Assembly (NCBI RefSeq): GCF_002153655.1
Contig: NZ_JOPJ01000006.1
Span: forward strand, 248,001 to 312,000
Origin: Acetobacter okinawensis
Lineage (GTDB): Bacteria; Pseudomonadota; Alphaproteobacteria; Acetobacterales; Acetobacteraceae
Length of the DNA stretch: 64,000 bases
Direction: 5' to 3'
Shown here: positions 46,922-57,170 of the stretch, in pieces
Layout of the letters: every line of letters begins with the position of its first letter
How positions within the stretch are numbered: the first letter of the stretch is position 1
Notes under the pieces: generated by a model
Seen by the model: only the letters and a program-made list of their open reading frames with translations
The model's database searches: none
Told to the model about the DNA's origin: nothing
Translations under genes and position numbers: made by a program

Positions 46922-48121
46922 ATGACGCGGTTTGATAATCTTTTCCAGCAGGGACTGGCTGGTTTTGCAGCACAGGGGCGCATGCGCGCATGCAAACAGT
47001 GGCATGCGGCAGGGCCGGGGCTGTTGCAACATCCCGATACGGGGGCAGTTCTGGTCGATTTTTCGTCCAATGATTATTTGGGGCTACGTACCAACCCCCT
47101 GCTGAGTGCGCGGGGTATGGCATGGGCGCAGGCAGAAGGCAGCGGAAGTGGGGCCTCGCGGCTGGTCACAGGCACGCCGCCCCAGACCATGGCGCTGGAG
47201 CAGCGGCTGGCGAGCCTGAAAGGGATGGAGGCCGCCCGCATTTTTTCATCCGGCTGGCAGGCCAATGCCTCTGTTGTACCAGCCCTTGCCCGGCTTTCTG
47301 CTCAGGTTACGGGGGCTCCAGCCATTATTGTGGCGGACAGGTTCATCCATGCCAGCCTCTACCATGGGTGTGCTGCGGCAGGCGTGCGGCCAAAGCGCTT
47401 CCGCCATAATGATCTGGCACACTTGGATACGCTGTTGGGGCAGGAGAGTGGCGACGGCCTTAAAATCGTGCTGACCGAGAGCGTGTTCAGTATGGATGGT
47501 GACCGGGCGGACATAGAGCAACTGCGCGCCATAACCTTGCGGCACAATGCGTTTTTGTGTGTGGACGAGGCACACGCCACAGGCATTCTGGGTACGCAGG
47601 GCAAGGGGCTGGTCAACGGGCAGGCGGACCTTGTGGTTGCCACCTTCAGCAAAGCGCTGGGGGGGATGGGCGCTTTTGTGGCTGCGTCCGAAGCGGTGTG
47701 CCGCTGGCTGGATAATACGGCATCGGGCTTTATCTATTCTACCGCACCATCACCCATGGTGTTGGGGGCGGTGGACGCCGCACTGGACCTGTTACCCGGC
47801 ATGGCCGACCAGCGCGCGCATGTGGCAGGCCTTGCCAGCGCGTTCAGGCAGCGCATGGCGTGTGCCGGGCTGGATGTGGGGCTGTCTGCCACCCAGATTG
47901 TACCTGTGGTGGTCGGGGCCGAGCATACGGCACTGGCGTTGGCGCGGCTTGTGGAGCAGGCGGGCTTTCTGGCTGTTGCCATTCGTCCGCCAACGGTGCC
48001 TCCCGGTGGGTGCCGCCTGCGGGTGGTGTTCCATGCGCACCATACTGAAGCGCAGATGGAAGGGCTGGCAGCGGCCATTATTGAGGGCGTGGGTGCGTGT
48101 GCCGCGGAGATGAAGGGATGA
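46922..48121 (+). CDS. bioF: 8-amino-7-oxononanoate synthase
   Basis: The PLP enzyme condenses pimeloyl-ACP with L-alanine. It has 399 residues from the ATG at 46922, though no strong Shine-Dalgarno is visible. The fold-type I motifs are SSNDYLGL, GSGSGASRLVTGT, ESVFSMDGDRADI, VDEAHATGILG and the PLP-lysine motif ATFSKALGGMGAF. The stop overlaps the next gene as ATGA, so bioF, the esterase and bioCD form one operon. Confidence 0.96.
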   Translation: MTRFDNLFQQGLAGFAAQGRMRACKQWHAAGPGLLQHPDTGAVLVDFSSNDYLGLRTNPLLSARGMAWAQAEGSGSGASRLVTGTPPQTMALEQRLASLKGMEAARIFSSGWQANASVVPALARLSAQVTGAPAIIVADRFIHASLYHGCAAAGVRPKRFRHNDLAHLDTLLGQESGDGLKIVLTESVFSMDGDRADIEQLRAITLRHNAFLCVDEAHATGILGTQGKGLVNGQADLVVATFSKALGGMGAFVAASEAVCRWLDNTASGFIYSTAPSPMVLGAVDAALDLLPGMADQRAHVAGLASAFRQRMACAGLDVGLSATQIVPVVVGAEHTALALARLVEQAGFLAVAIRPPTVPPGGCRLRVVFHAHHTEAQMEGLAAAIIEGVGACAAEMKG

Positions 48122-48813
48122 GGCCCGTGCAGCCCGTTTTTGTGCATGGCTGGGGGTTTGGTCCGGATTTCTGGGCGCCGGTGCAGGCTGAGTTGGGGTG
48201 GGATGATGCGTTGACGCTGGATCTGGGGTTTGTGGGGCAGGCCCGTCCCGCGTCTTGCGCACTTGCCGCACAGCAGATGCAGGCTGCGCAGGCGCAGGGC
48301 GCGGCTCTTCTGGGGGTAGGGCACTCGCTGGGTTTTTTATGGCTGGCGCAGCATATGGACCTTTCTTGTGCAAACCGGTTGGTGGGGATTAACGCTTTTG
48401 CGGCCTTTGCTGCGCGTGAGACGTTTGCCAGTGGTGTGCCGGTGCGTGTTTTGCAGCGCATGCTCAAAGGGCTTGCCAATGCGCCAGAAAAGGTTCTGGC
48501 CGATTTTCGTGGTCTCTGTGGTGCAGAAGAGACTACCCGGTGCGGGCCTAATGTCCCCAACCTGCGTATCGGGCTTGACCTGCTGCTCACGGGCGATGTC
48601 CGGAGCAGGCTGGCCCATGCGGCGGAACCCTGCTGCGTGCTGGCAGCTCGGCAGGACCCCGTTGTTTCCACCGCCATGACGGAGGACAGTTTTGCGCAAG
48701 GTGAGGACATTCACTGGGTAGCAGGGGGGCATCTTCTGCCACAAACCCATGTGCAGGCCTGTGCGGCGTTCTTGCAATCGGCACGTAAGACAATGGAACA
48801 GGATGCGACATGA
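48118..48813 (+). CDS. alpha/beta hydrolase, probable pimeloyl-ACP methyl ester esterase
   Basis: The 231-residue protein has the oxyanion start VFVHGWGFGPDFW at about residues 7-19 and the nucleophile elbow GHSLG near 68-72. A late Asp (AARQDPVVS) and His (WVAGGHLLP) complete a Ser-Asp-His triad. Its place between bioF and bioC-bioD, with ATGA overlaps at both ends, matches the job of BioH, BioG and similar esterases that free pimeloyl-ACP from its methyl ester. It is shorter than E. coli BioH (256) and only broadly similar, so the exact subfamily is open. Confidence 0.75.
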   Translation: MRPVQPVFVHGWGFGPDFWAPVQAELGWDDALTLDLGFVGQARPASCALAAQQMQAAQAQGAALLGVGHSLGFLWLAQHMDLSCANRLVGINAFAAFAARETFASGVPVRVLQRMLKGLANAPEKVLADFRGLCGAEETTRCGPNVPNLRIGLDLLLTGDVRSRLAHAAEPCCVLAARQDPVVSTAMTEDSFAQGEDIHWVAGGHLLPQTHVQACAAFLQSARKTMEQDAT

Positions 48814-50228
48814 CTCAAAAGCCGCACAAAGAGCGCATACGCCACAGCTTTGACCGAGCCTCGGGGTACGATGGTGCAGCAACCGTACAGCGCCTTGCGG
48901 CCCGCCAGCTTGTGACCCGGCTTGCCAGTAGCCTGAACGGTCACTCCCCCAAGCGGATTCTGGAGATCGGGTGTGGCACGGGTCTGCTGACCGAGCAACT
49001 GGCCCGGCGCTGGCCTGACGCGCAGATTGTTGCGACCGATTTTGCGCCGCATATGCTTGAGCGCGCCAAAAAGAACGGTACGCCCAACACAGTGTTTGCA
49101 TGGATGGATGCGGCCAGTCCTACTGTTGAAGGGCCGTTTGATGTGGTCTGCGGCAATCTGATCATGCAGTGGCTGGAGCAGCCCGCAGCCGTGCTGGAGC
49201 GCCTTGGCGGGCTTTTGGCTCCCGGCGGCGTGCTGGCTGTTTCGGCCCTGCTGGATGGGACTTTTGCTGAGTGGAAAGCCGCCTGCGCGCAGGAGGGCGT
49301 GCAGCCCGCAACCCCATGCTACCCCGAAGCTGCAAGCATACAGCAGTGGGTACCATGGCTCTTTTCCGGCGTGTGGGAGGCGGAACGCTGCGTACAGGTT
49401 TTTGACTCCGGTCTGGCATTTGTACGCCACCTCAAAGCCACGGGAGCTTCGGTCCCTCAGCCGGGTAGCCAGCCTATGGGGGCAGGGGCGCTCCAGCGTG
49501 TGGCCCGCCGTCTGGAGCAGGGCGGAGGTGCTGTTACGTGGGAACTGGTTTATGGCTGTTTTCGCAAACCTGCCGTGGCGGGTGTGTTTGTGACCGGCAC
49601 GGATACGGGAGTAGGCAAAACACTGGTTTCGACCTGTCTGGTCCAGCGGTGGCAGGCGGCATACTGGAAGCCCCTGCAAAGCGGACTGGCGGATGAGGCC
49701 GGGGATACCACAACTGTGACCGATCTGGTGTCACAGGCAGAGTGCTACCCACCTGCGGGGGCATTTCAGGCGTCACTTTCGCCGCAGGCGGCCGCATTGG
49801 CGGAAGGGGTGGTTATTGACCCCGCGCACCTTGCCCTGCCCCAAACAGAGGCAGGCCGGGTGCTGGTGGTGGAAGGGGCTGGCGGGCTGATGGTCCCGGC
49901 AACCGACAGATTGATGATGCTGGATTTGGCAGCACTCTGGGGTCTGCCCGTGGTGCTGGTGGCCCGCAGCGGGCTTGGCACACTCAACCACACATTGCTG
50001 AGTTTGCAGGCTTTACGTAGCCGGGGTGTGGCGGTTGCCGGGGTTGTGCTCAATGGCCCGCGTAATCCGGCCAACAGCCAGACCATTGCGCAAAAAGGTG
50101 CGGTGCGGATTCTGGCTGAAGTGGAACACCTGCCCCAGATCACACCTGCTACGGTAGCGGAGCAGGCGGCTCTTTTTCCCTCATGGGCCGAGGTATGCGC
50201 TCAGGGCACTGGGTGCGAAACGCGATAA
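48810..50228 (+). CDS. bioCD: fused malonyl-ACP O-methyltransferase and dethiobiotin synthetase (BioC-BioD)
   Basis: One 472-residue frame carries two biotin enzymes. Residues 1-252 are a BioC-like SAM methyltransferase: IRHSFDRASGYDGAATVQ is the BioC N-terminus, LEIGCGTGLL (51-60) is motif I, and CGNLIMQWLEQP follows. Residues about 257-472 are BioD: P-loop GTDTGVGKT (263-271), catalytic Lys in WKPLQSG (287), VVEGAGGLMVP and GLGTLNHTLLS. The linker is only a few residues (FRKPAVAG). The junction falls near 49570. Both active-site sets look intact, so the protein could start and nearly finish the pathway. Confidence 0.93.
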   Translation: MTQKPHKERIRHSFDRASGYDGAATVQRLAARQLVTRLASSLNGHSPKRILEIGCGTGLLTEQLARRWPDAQIVATDFAPHMLERAKKNGTPNTVFAWMDAASPTVEGPFDVVCGNLIMQWLEQPAAVLERLGGLLAPGGVLAVSALLDGTFAEWKAACAQEGVQPATPCYPEAASIQQWVPWLFSGVWEAERCVQVFDSGLAFVRHLKATGASVPQPGSQPMGAGALQRVARRLEQGGGAVTWELVYGCFRKPAVAGVFVTGTDTGVGKTLVSTCLVQRWQAAYWKPLQSGLADEAGDTTTVTDLVSQAECYPPAGAFQASLSPQAAALAEGVVIDPAHLALPQTEAGRVLVVEGAGGLMVPATDRLMMLDLAALWGLPVVLVARSGLGTLNHTLLSLQALRSRGVAVAGVVLNGPRNPANSQTIAQKGAVRILAEVEHLPQITPATVAEQAALFPSWAEVCAQGTGCETR

Positions 50229-50243
50229 AAAACAGGGCAGGTG

Positions 50244-50270
50244 GTGTGCCTGCGCAAAAAGCAGGCGCAC
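50244..50270. terminator. hairpin between bioCD and lexA
   Basis: GTGTGCCTGC and GCAGGCGCAC pair around GCAAAAA. It lies between convergent genes; on the lexA strand a run of six T follows after about 13 bases. It is a moderate terminator candidate. Confidence 0.5.
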
Positions 50271-50285
50271 AACTGGCCCATGCTT

Positions 50286-50939
50286 TTAGTAATGGCGGAT
50301 CAGGCCTGCCAGATGTCCCTGAATTTGCAGGCGTTCGGCAGGGACAATCCGTGTTTCGTACCGAGTGTTTGCAGGTTCAAGTGCGATCATGTTGCCTTTG
50401 CGGCGCAGGCGTTTGAGCGTGACTTCCTGCCCGTCAATCAGAGCGACAACAATCTGCCCGTTTTCCGCCTGATCGGTTCTTTTTATAATCACCTGATCTC
50501 CGTCCAGAATTCCGGCTTCGATCATGGAATCGCCAGCAACTTCCAGCGCGTAGTAATCTCCGCTTCCCAGCATGTCAGCCGGGATGGAAAGGGAGCTGGA
50601 CGTATCCGCCATTGCCTCAATCGGCAGGCCAGCGGCTATGCGGCCGTATAGCGGAATTCTGGTCGTGTCCTGCTTTTGCCGTGCAAAGCTGCCACGAATG
50701 ACGTTGGTGGGGAGTTCCTCTTCCATTTCGGGGAGCTGGATCACCTCCAGCGCACGGGCGCGGTGGTGGTGGCGGCGCAGAAAGCCCCGTTCCTCCAGCC
50801 CCGAGATCAGGCGGTGGATGCCCGACTTGGAGCGCAGGCCCATGGCCTCACGCATTTCATCAAAAGAGGGGGAAAAGCCGGTCTGCTTGAGGTGCGAATC
50901 AATGAAAAGAAGAAGCTTGTGCTGTTTTCTGGTCAGCAT
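50286..50939 (-). CDS. lexA: LexA repressor
   Basis: LexA is the SOS master repressor, self-cleaving after RecA activation. It has 217 residues. The winged-helix N-terminus is [21 protein letters not shown] with [20 protein letters not shown]. The cleavage site is Ala103-Gly104 (RIAAGLPIE), the catalytic serine is Ser138 ([10 protein letters not shown]) and the general-base lysine is Lys176 (VTLKRL). A perfect GTTC-N7-GTTC box 50 bases upstream implies autoregulation. It is downstream of moeA. Confidence 0.97.
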   Translation of the reverse strand: MLTRKQHKLLLFIDSHLKQTGFSPSFDEMREAMGLRSKSGIHRLISGLEERGFLRRHHHRARALEVIQLPEMEEELPTNVIRGSFARQKQDTTRIPLYGRIAAGLPIEAMADTSSSLSIPADMLGSGDYYALEVAGDSMIEAGILDGDQVIIKRTDQAENGQIVVALIDGQEVTLKRLRRKGNMIALEPANTRYETRIVPAERLQIQGHLAGLIRHY

Positions 50940-50988
50940 GTCGCACCTCGGCCTGTCTGTTCGGAATGGAAGATAAAACTCACGATTT

Positions 50989-51003
50989 GTTCTATGTAAG
51001 TTC
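50989..51003. promoter_or_regulatory. SOS box (GTTC-N7-GTTC) of lexA
   Basis: GTTC-TATGTAA-GTTC matches the alphaproteobacterial LexA operator exactly. It lies 50-64 bases before the lexA ATG, in the 85-base gap to moeA. Confidence 0.85.
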
Positions 51004-51024
51004 TTGTTTTTGTCAATATAAAAT

Positions 51025-52221
51025 TCAGGGCAGGAGGAGGATACGGCAAGGTGTGCCCGCTTTTTGGGCACTGGCATGGGGGGCGCGCACGATTAGCGCC
51101 TGACTGTGGGCCAGACTGTTCAACTGTCCCGACCCCTGTAGCCCAAAAGGTGTCGCAAACAGGTGTCCTTCGTCATCGGTATGGAGCGTGGCGCGCAGGA
51201 AGTCCTGCCGCTCGTCATTCTCCTCCACATCCGCACCCAAAAGTGCGGGCTGTGTTTGCAGGGTGTCTGCTACCGGGCGGCCCATGAGTTTATGCAGGGC
51301 AGGGAGCACAAACACCATGCCGCAGACCAGTGCCGCAACCGGATTGCCCGGCAGGCCGAGCACGGGCATGCCGTTGAGTGTGCCGGACATGAGTGGCTTG
51401 CCCGGACGCATGGCTATTTTCCAGAAATTCTGGATAAGCCCCGCCTTTTCCAATGTCGGGCGGACCAGGTCGTAGGTGCCGACACTGGCCCCACCAATGG
51501 TGACAAGCATGTCCAGATCACGGATATGGGCAAATGCAGCCGACAGGGATGCCGCGTTGTCGCGTGCAACAGGCAGGATATGGGCCTCTGCGCCTTCCTG
51601 CCCCAGCAGGGCTGCGAGCATGAAGGAGGCGGAATTAAAAATGCCGTCCGGCGGTGCCGTATCCCCCGGGAGCAGAATTTCATCCCCTGTGGCTAAAATA
51701 CCCACCCGTGGGCGACGGACGACAGGGAGCCAGACCAGCCCGCCTGCGGCTGCCAGCCCGATGTCCCTTGCGCCGAGTCTGCTGCCAGCCCGGAGCAGCA
51801 CATCCCCTTGGGCAAAGTCCTGCCCCTGTGTGCGGATGTTCTGCCCCACGCTGGCGGTGCGGGTCAGGGTAACCTGCGCGCCCGCCCGCTCTGTGTTCTC
51901 CTGTATGACAATGCAATCCGCCCCGTTTGGTACCTGACTGCCAGTAAAAAGGCGGATACATTCGCCCGCACCCACAGTGCGGCTGGAGGGCCTGCCCGCA
52001 GGAGCCTCGTCTATAACCCGCAATATTGCGCCCTGTTGGGCATCTGCTGCCCTTACGGCATAACCATCCATGGCAGAAACATGAACCGGCGGGTTCGCCC
52101 TGCGGGCCTGCACGTCCTGTGCCAGAATGCGGCCGCATGCTGCGGTCAGGGCTACGGTTTCCTGCCCGCAGGAGGGCAGGTTTTCCAGAATTCTGGCCCG
52201 TGCGGTTGCCACATCCAGCAT
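51025..52221 (-). CDS. moeA: molybdopterin molybdenumtransferase
   Basis: MoeA inserts molybdate into adenylylated molybdopterin. It has 398 residues from the ATG at 52221, which has AAGGAG eight bases upstream; the longer frame lacks such a site. Typical blocks are [66 protein letters not shown] and the catalytic loop [10 protein letters not shown] with [10 protein letters not shown]. lexA follows 85 bases downstream. Confidence 0.96.
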   Translation of the reverse strand: MLDVATARARILENLPSCGQETVALTAACGRILAQDVQARRANPPVHVSAMDGYAVRAADAQQGAILRVIDEAPAGRPSSRTVGAGECIRLFTGSQVPNGADCIVIQENTERAGAQVTLTRTASVGQNIRTQGQDFAQGDVLLRAGSRLGARDIGLAAAGGLVWLPVVRRPRVGILATGDEILLPGDTAPPDGIFNSASFMLAALLGQEGAEAHILPVARDNAASLSAAFAHIRDLDMLVTIGGASVGTYDLVRPTLEKAGLIQNFWKIAMRPGKPLMSGTLNGMPVLGLPGNPVAALVCGMVFVLPALHKLMGRPVADTLQTQPALLGADVEENDERQDFLRATLHTDDEGHLFATPFGLQGSGQLNSLAHSQALIVRAPHASAQKAGTPCRILLLP

Positions 52222-52365
52222 GAATTCGTCTCCTTTTGGCGTTCGTGGCGCCATATTGATGTAAGAAAGCTTGACCTTTTGCCTTTGTATGCGCATTTTG
52301 CCGGCACTTGAACACCGCCGGAGCCGTATGGACCGGCTCTGTAAATATGTTCTGCTGAGGAAGTC

Positions 52366-52533
52366 ATGGCCAAGACCAACGTCATCAAGATCCGTCTCGT
52401 CTCGACGGCTGACACGGGTTACTTCTATGTGACCAAGAAAAATGCCCGCGCCCACACGGGTAAAATGGAACTGAAGAAGTACGACCCGGTTGCACGCAAG
52501 CACGTCGTATTCCGTGAAGCCAAAATTAAGTAA
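52366..52533 (+). CDS. rpmG: 50S ribosomal protein L33
   Basis: The 55-residue protein begins [20 protein letters not shown] and contains [20 protein letters not shown] and [10 protein letters not shown], the L33 family throughout. No CxxC zinc ligands are present. GAGGAAG precedes the ATG. It is monocistronic with a strong terminator 27 bases after the stop. Confidence 0.97.
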   Translation: MAKTNVIKIRLVSTADTGYFYVTKKNARAHTGKMELKKYDPVARKHVVFREAKIK

Positions 52534-52559
52534 TTCTGGCGGCATCGGTAAAATAAAAA

Positions 52560-52586
52560 AACGGCGCTTTCGGGCGCCGTTTTTTT
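52560..52586. terminator. rho-independent terminator of rpmG (bidirectional)
   Basis: The stem AACGGCGC/GCGCCGTT with loop TTTCGG is flanked by A and T runs, between convergent rpmG and ftsB. Confidence 0.9.
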
Positions 52587-52642
52587 ATGCCTGATGGCCA
52601 GTATGGGAAGTGTGCCATGCGCAAAACGCATGGGGCAAAGCC

Positions 52643-52972
52643 TTAAAAAAGAGGGTCGCGCCGGTCGTAGGGAATAACCACGTCGTTGCGGTTGGCCATG
52701 TTCAGCATGGCGCGGGCGCGTTCGTCCAGAATGTCCGTATCCAGCGTATTCTCGCGCAGGCCGTTTACGCGGCGCTTCCATGCATTCTGCTCGGCCAGTG
52801 CGTCGGTCCGTGCCTGCTTTGCCTGCTCAAGCAGCCCAAGCTGCTGCTGGTAGGCCTGCATGCCATGGTCGCCCTGTGTGGCGTTCCAGCCAAAATAACC
52901 GGAAATGCTCAAAAATGCCAAGGGGGGCACCACAGCCCGCACCACGCGACGAAAGAAACGGCCAATCTGCAC
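52643..52972 (-). CDS. ftsB: septum formation initiator, FtsB/DivIC family
   Basis: This small bitopic division protein of 109 residues has a basic N-terminus, one TM helix (AVVPPLAFLSISGYFGW, about residues 13-29) and a periplasmic coiled coil (YQQQLGLLEQAKQARTDALAEQNAWKRRV). The conserved tail has LDTDILDERARAMLNMANRND. Its position directly after eno is the usual eno-ftsB arrangement. A terminator separates it from eno here. Confidence 0.9.
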   Translation of the reverse strand: MQIGRFFRRVVRAVVPPLAFLSISGYFGWNATQGDHGMQAYQQQLGLLEQAKQARTDALAEQNAWKRRVNGLRENTLDTDILDERARAMLNMANRNDVVIPYDRRDPLF

Positions 52973-53071
52973 TTTTGGTCAGCTCCTTGCCAGAGTCCGT
53001 GGTTACCAAGAGACATGAATACAGAGTAATGTCTAACCCATATTGCCCTGTGTGGGAAAGTGCGTTGCATA

Positions 53072-53106
53072 CAAAAAAAGCCGGTCCCCTGCATTTAGGG
53101 ACCGGC
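53072..53106 (-). terminator. rho-independent terminator of eno
   Basis: The minus-strand stem GCCGGTCCC/GGGACCGGC is followed by seven T, 50 bases after the eno stop. Confidence 0.92.
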
Positions 53107-53155
53107 CATGCTTAACTTTGCAAACAGGTGGGCAATGCCCCCCTGACTGCGGTTT

Positions 53156-54544
<1,389 letters not shown>

Positions 54545-54619
54545 CTAGTGGCAGCGTCTTGGGCTTTTCTGTCAACACTGCGTGTAAGAAAATACAGAGA
54601 AAAGGGTGTCTGTTCCCCT

Positions 54620-55096
54620 ATGAAGAAGCTTCCATTTCTGGGTGTGGTGCTGATGCTGGCGGGGGTTCTGCCCTATGTTTTATGCACATGCGCCATTGTG
54701 TTCTACGATTCCCGCGTGCCGGTGCCCAACCTGCTTATGGTCGATGTGCTGTACGGGGCAATCTGCCTTGCTTTTATTGGGGCGGTTCATTGGGGGCAGG
54801 CGCTGGAGCCCGAGCGCACCATTATTGTGGCATCTGCCGCCCGCACCGACCAGTTGCGCCTTATCCTTGGGGTTATCCCTGCGCTGGCGGGTTGGGTTGC
54901 GGCCTGCGTGGGGCAGATATGGCACCCCCTTGGCGGGGTTGCGGTGCTGGCTGTTGCGTTCCCTCTGGTCGCATTGGGGGAGCGGGCGGCGTGGCGGCGC
55001 GGATGGGTGCCTCCGGGTTATATGGGGGTGCGCTGGATTGTGACTGCGATTACAGAATGTTGTCTGCTTATGGTGCTGCTGGTTCGTTTTTTGTGA
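54620..55096 (+). CDS. DUF3429 membrane protein
   Basis: The 158-residue integral membrane protein has about four to five TM segments. LGVVLMLAGVLPYVLC and YGAICLAFIGAVHWGQAL are the pattern of the DUF3429 family (conserved GxVHWG), whose function is unknown. The ATG at 54620 starts directly at the first TM helix; upstream in-frame sequence of 60 codons looks non-coding. It is divergent from eno with a 183-base gap in which I find no clear promoter, and is followed after about 100 bases by thiO. Confidence 0.8.
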   Translation: MKKLPFLGVVLMLAGVLPYVLCTCAIVFYDSRVPVPNLLMVDVLYGAICLAFIGAVHWGQALEPERTIIVASAARTDQLRLILGVIPALAGWVAACVGQIWHPLGGVAVLAVAFPLVALGERAAWRRGWVPPGYMGVRWIVTAITECCLLMVLLVRFL

Positions 55097-55200
55097 ATGG
55101 CAGACAAGGAGCCGGTGCGGTAAAGAGTGTGCCGGGGATGTTATAACACGCAGGGGCGCGCAAGACGCGCATACCCGTGAGGAAGTGGAAAGCAGGACTC

Positions 55201-56184
55201 ATGAACGGCAAACCCCACATTCTGGTTAAAGGGGCAGGTGTGGCAGGGTTGACCGCCGCCGTAACGCTTGCAGAGCGTGGCGGGGTTGTGACCCTGTATG
55301 ACTGTGCGGACAGGGTAGGGGCCGGGGCATCGTGGATGGCGGGCGGCATGCTGGCCCCTTGGTGCGAGGCGGAGTCTGCCCCGGCGGAAGTCACGGCCCA
55401 GTCGGTCGATTCGGTGGATTGGTGGGCAAGCCACGTGCCCGGCGTTGTGCGTGAGGGCAGTCTGGTGCTGGCCCCCGCGCGTGACGTGGGGGAACTGGCG
55501 CGCTTTGGGCGGCGTACCTCTCATTTTCAGAACGTGGGAGAGGCTGATATTGCGCGCTTGGAGCCAGACCTTGCGGGGCGGTTTCAAAAAGGTCTGTTTT
55601 TTGCGGATGAAGGGCATGTAGACCCGCGCAAGGCACTGCCCGCTCTGGCAGAGTCTCTGGCGCGCTTTGGGGGGCAGGTGGTTGTGGCCCCAGCGCAGGC
55701 CCAGGATGAGGCGGCATTTGACTGGGTGGTGGACTGCACGGGGCTGAACGTGCGTGACCAGCTTGACCACCTGCGCGGTGTGCGGGGCGAAATGCTGCTG
55801 CTACGCTGCGAGGACGTTATTCTGCACCGGCCTGTGCGCATGTTGCATCCGCGCATTCCGGTTTACATTGTCCCGCGTGATAACCATGTGTTCATGGTTG
55901 GCGCCACCATGGTGGAAAGCGAGAATGCAGGCGGCATGACCGTGCGCTCCATGATGGAGCTTCTGAATTCCGCATGGACCCTGCACCCCGGCTTTGCCGA
56001 GGCTGAAATTCTGGAAATGGGGACAGGTCTGCGCCCCTCCTACCCGGATAATATGCCCCGTGTGGTGCAGCAGGGGCGGCATGTGTATGTTAATGGCATG
56101 TACCGCCACGGTTTTTTGCTCTCTCCCGCACGGGCAAGGGAGGCCGCAGACCTTGTTTTCGGGCCATCAAAGCCCAAGGAGTGA
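55201..56184 (+). CDS. thiO: glycine oxidase ThiO-type FAD oxidoreductase
   Basis: ThiO oxidises glycine to the imine used for the thiamine thiazole ring. The 327-residue protein has the FAD-binding Rossmann fold GAGVAGLTAAVTLAERGG at about residues 11-28 and the GxG of WMAGGMLAPWCE, a family mark. C-terminal RPSYPDNMPRVV and YVNGMYRHGFLLSPA complete it. The ATG at 55201 has AGGA upstream. It is first in thiO-thiS-thiG-thiE, with six bases before thiS. I see no TPP riboswitch before it. Confidence 0.9.
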   Translation: MNGKPHILVKGAGVAGLTAAVTLAERGGVVTLYDCADRVGAGASWMAGGMLAPWCEAESAPAEVTAQSVDSVDWWASHVPGVVREGSLVLAPARDVGELARFGRRTSHFQNVGEADIARLEPDLAGRFQKGLFFADEGHVDPRKALPALAESLARFGGQVVVAPAQAQDEAAFDWVVDCTGLNVRDQLDHLRGVRGEMLLLRCEDVILHRPVRMLHPRIPVYIVPRDNHVFMVGATMVESENAGGMTVRSMMELLNSAWTLHPGFAEAEILEMGTGLRPSYPDNMPRVVQQGRHVYVNGMYRHGFLLSPARAREAADLVFGPSKPKE

Positions 56185-56190
56185 TGCCCG

Positions 56191-56388
56191 ATGAAAATAA
56201 CCGTCAATGATGAGACACAGGAGGTGTCCGCCACGACCCTTGCCGGGTTGATTGATGAGCTGGGGTACGGCGGTGCGCGCATTGCCACCGCGCTTGACGG
56301 GCATTTTGTACCTAAGACCGAACGGTTGCGGGCCACGCTGGCAGCCGGTGCACGGGTGGAAATTGTTGCCCCTATGCAGGGGGGATAA
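56191..56388 (+). CDS. thiS: thiamine biosynthesis sulfur carrier protein ThiS
   Basis: This 65-residue ubiquitin-like protein provides sulfur for the thiazole. It begins [12 protein letters not shown] and ends in the functional Gly-Gly (VAPMQGG). It lies between thiO and thiG with gaps of six and five bases. Confidence 0.95.
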   Translation: MKITVNDETQEVSATTLAGLIDELGYGGARIATALDGHFVPKTERLRATLAAGARVEIVAPMQGG

Positions 56389-56393
56389 GGGAT

Positions 56394-57170
56394 ATGGCGG
56401 CATTGTTTTACGGGCAGGAACTCTCCTCCGCTCTTATGCTGGGTACGGCGCAGTACCCATCCCCCGAAATTCTGCGCGATGCGGTTCTGGCCGCACAGCC
56501 GGGCGTGCTGACCGTCTCGCTCCGCCGCGAATCTGCGGGGGAGCGGGCAGGGCAGGCGTTCTGGTCACTTGTGCAGGAGCTTGGTGTGCCGGTTCTGCCC
56601 AACACGGCAGGCTGCCACACAGTCAGGGAGGCTGTAACAACAGCCCACATGGCGCGTGAGGTCTTTGGGACAGACTGGATCAAACTGGAAGTGATTGGCG
56701 AGCTGGATACGCTCCAGCCCGATGTGTTCGGGCTGGTCGAGGCTGCGCGGATTCTGACGGAGGAAGGGTTCAAGGTGTTCCCTTACACAACGGAGGATCT
56801 GGTAGTGGCCGAGCGCCTGCTTGCCGCCGGGTGTGAGGTGCTTATGCCTTGGGGTGCTCCCATAGGGTCGGGCAAGGGGCTGAACAACCTGTTTGGCCTG
56901 CGGGCCATGCGCGCGCATTTTCCGTCCGTGCCGTTGGTGGTGGATGCGGGCATTGGTGTGCCCTCCCACGCAGCACAGGCGCTGGAATTGGGGTATGATG
57001 CGGTGCTGATCAATACCGCCGTGGCCAAGGCGGGCGACCCGGTTGCCATGGCGCGGGCTTTTGGGCTGGCGGTGCAGGCCGGCACGCTCGCACGGCAGGC
57101 AGACCCGATGGAGGCGCGGGATATGGCAGCCCCTTCCACCCCCGTTGCGGGAAAGGCATTTTTGGGATGA
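56394..57170 (+). CDS. thiG: thiazole synthase
   Basis: ThiG joins DXP, dehydroglycine and the ThiS thiocarboxylate into the thiazole phosphate. The 258-residue TIM barrel has [21 protein letters not shown] with the Schiff-base Lys, [13 protein letters not shown] and [19 protein letters not shown]. Its stop overlaps the thiE start as ATGA. Confidence 0.97.
   Translation: MAALFYGQELSSALMLGTAQYPSPEILRDAVLAAQPGVLTVSLRRESAGERAGQAFWSLVQELGVPVLPNTAGCHTVREAVTTAHMAREVFGTDWIKLEVIGELDTLQPDVFGLVEAARILTEEGFKVFPYTTEDLVVAERLLAAGCEVLMPWGAPIGSGKGLNNLFGLRAMRAHFPSVPLVVDAGIGVPSHAAQALELGYDAVLINTAVAKAGDPVAMARAFGLAVQAGTLARQADPMEARDMAAPSTPVAGKAFLG

Noticed and set aside
55097-55200. Possible TPP riboswitch before thiO
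   Set aside because: The GGGG-rich segment near 55150 lacks the CTGAGA and the other conserved cores.
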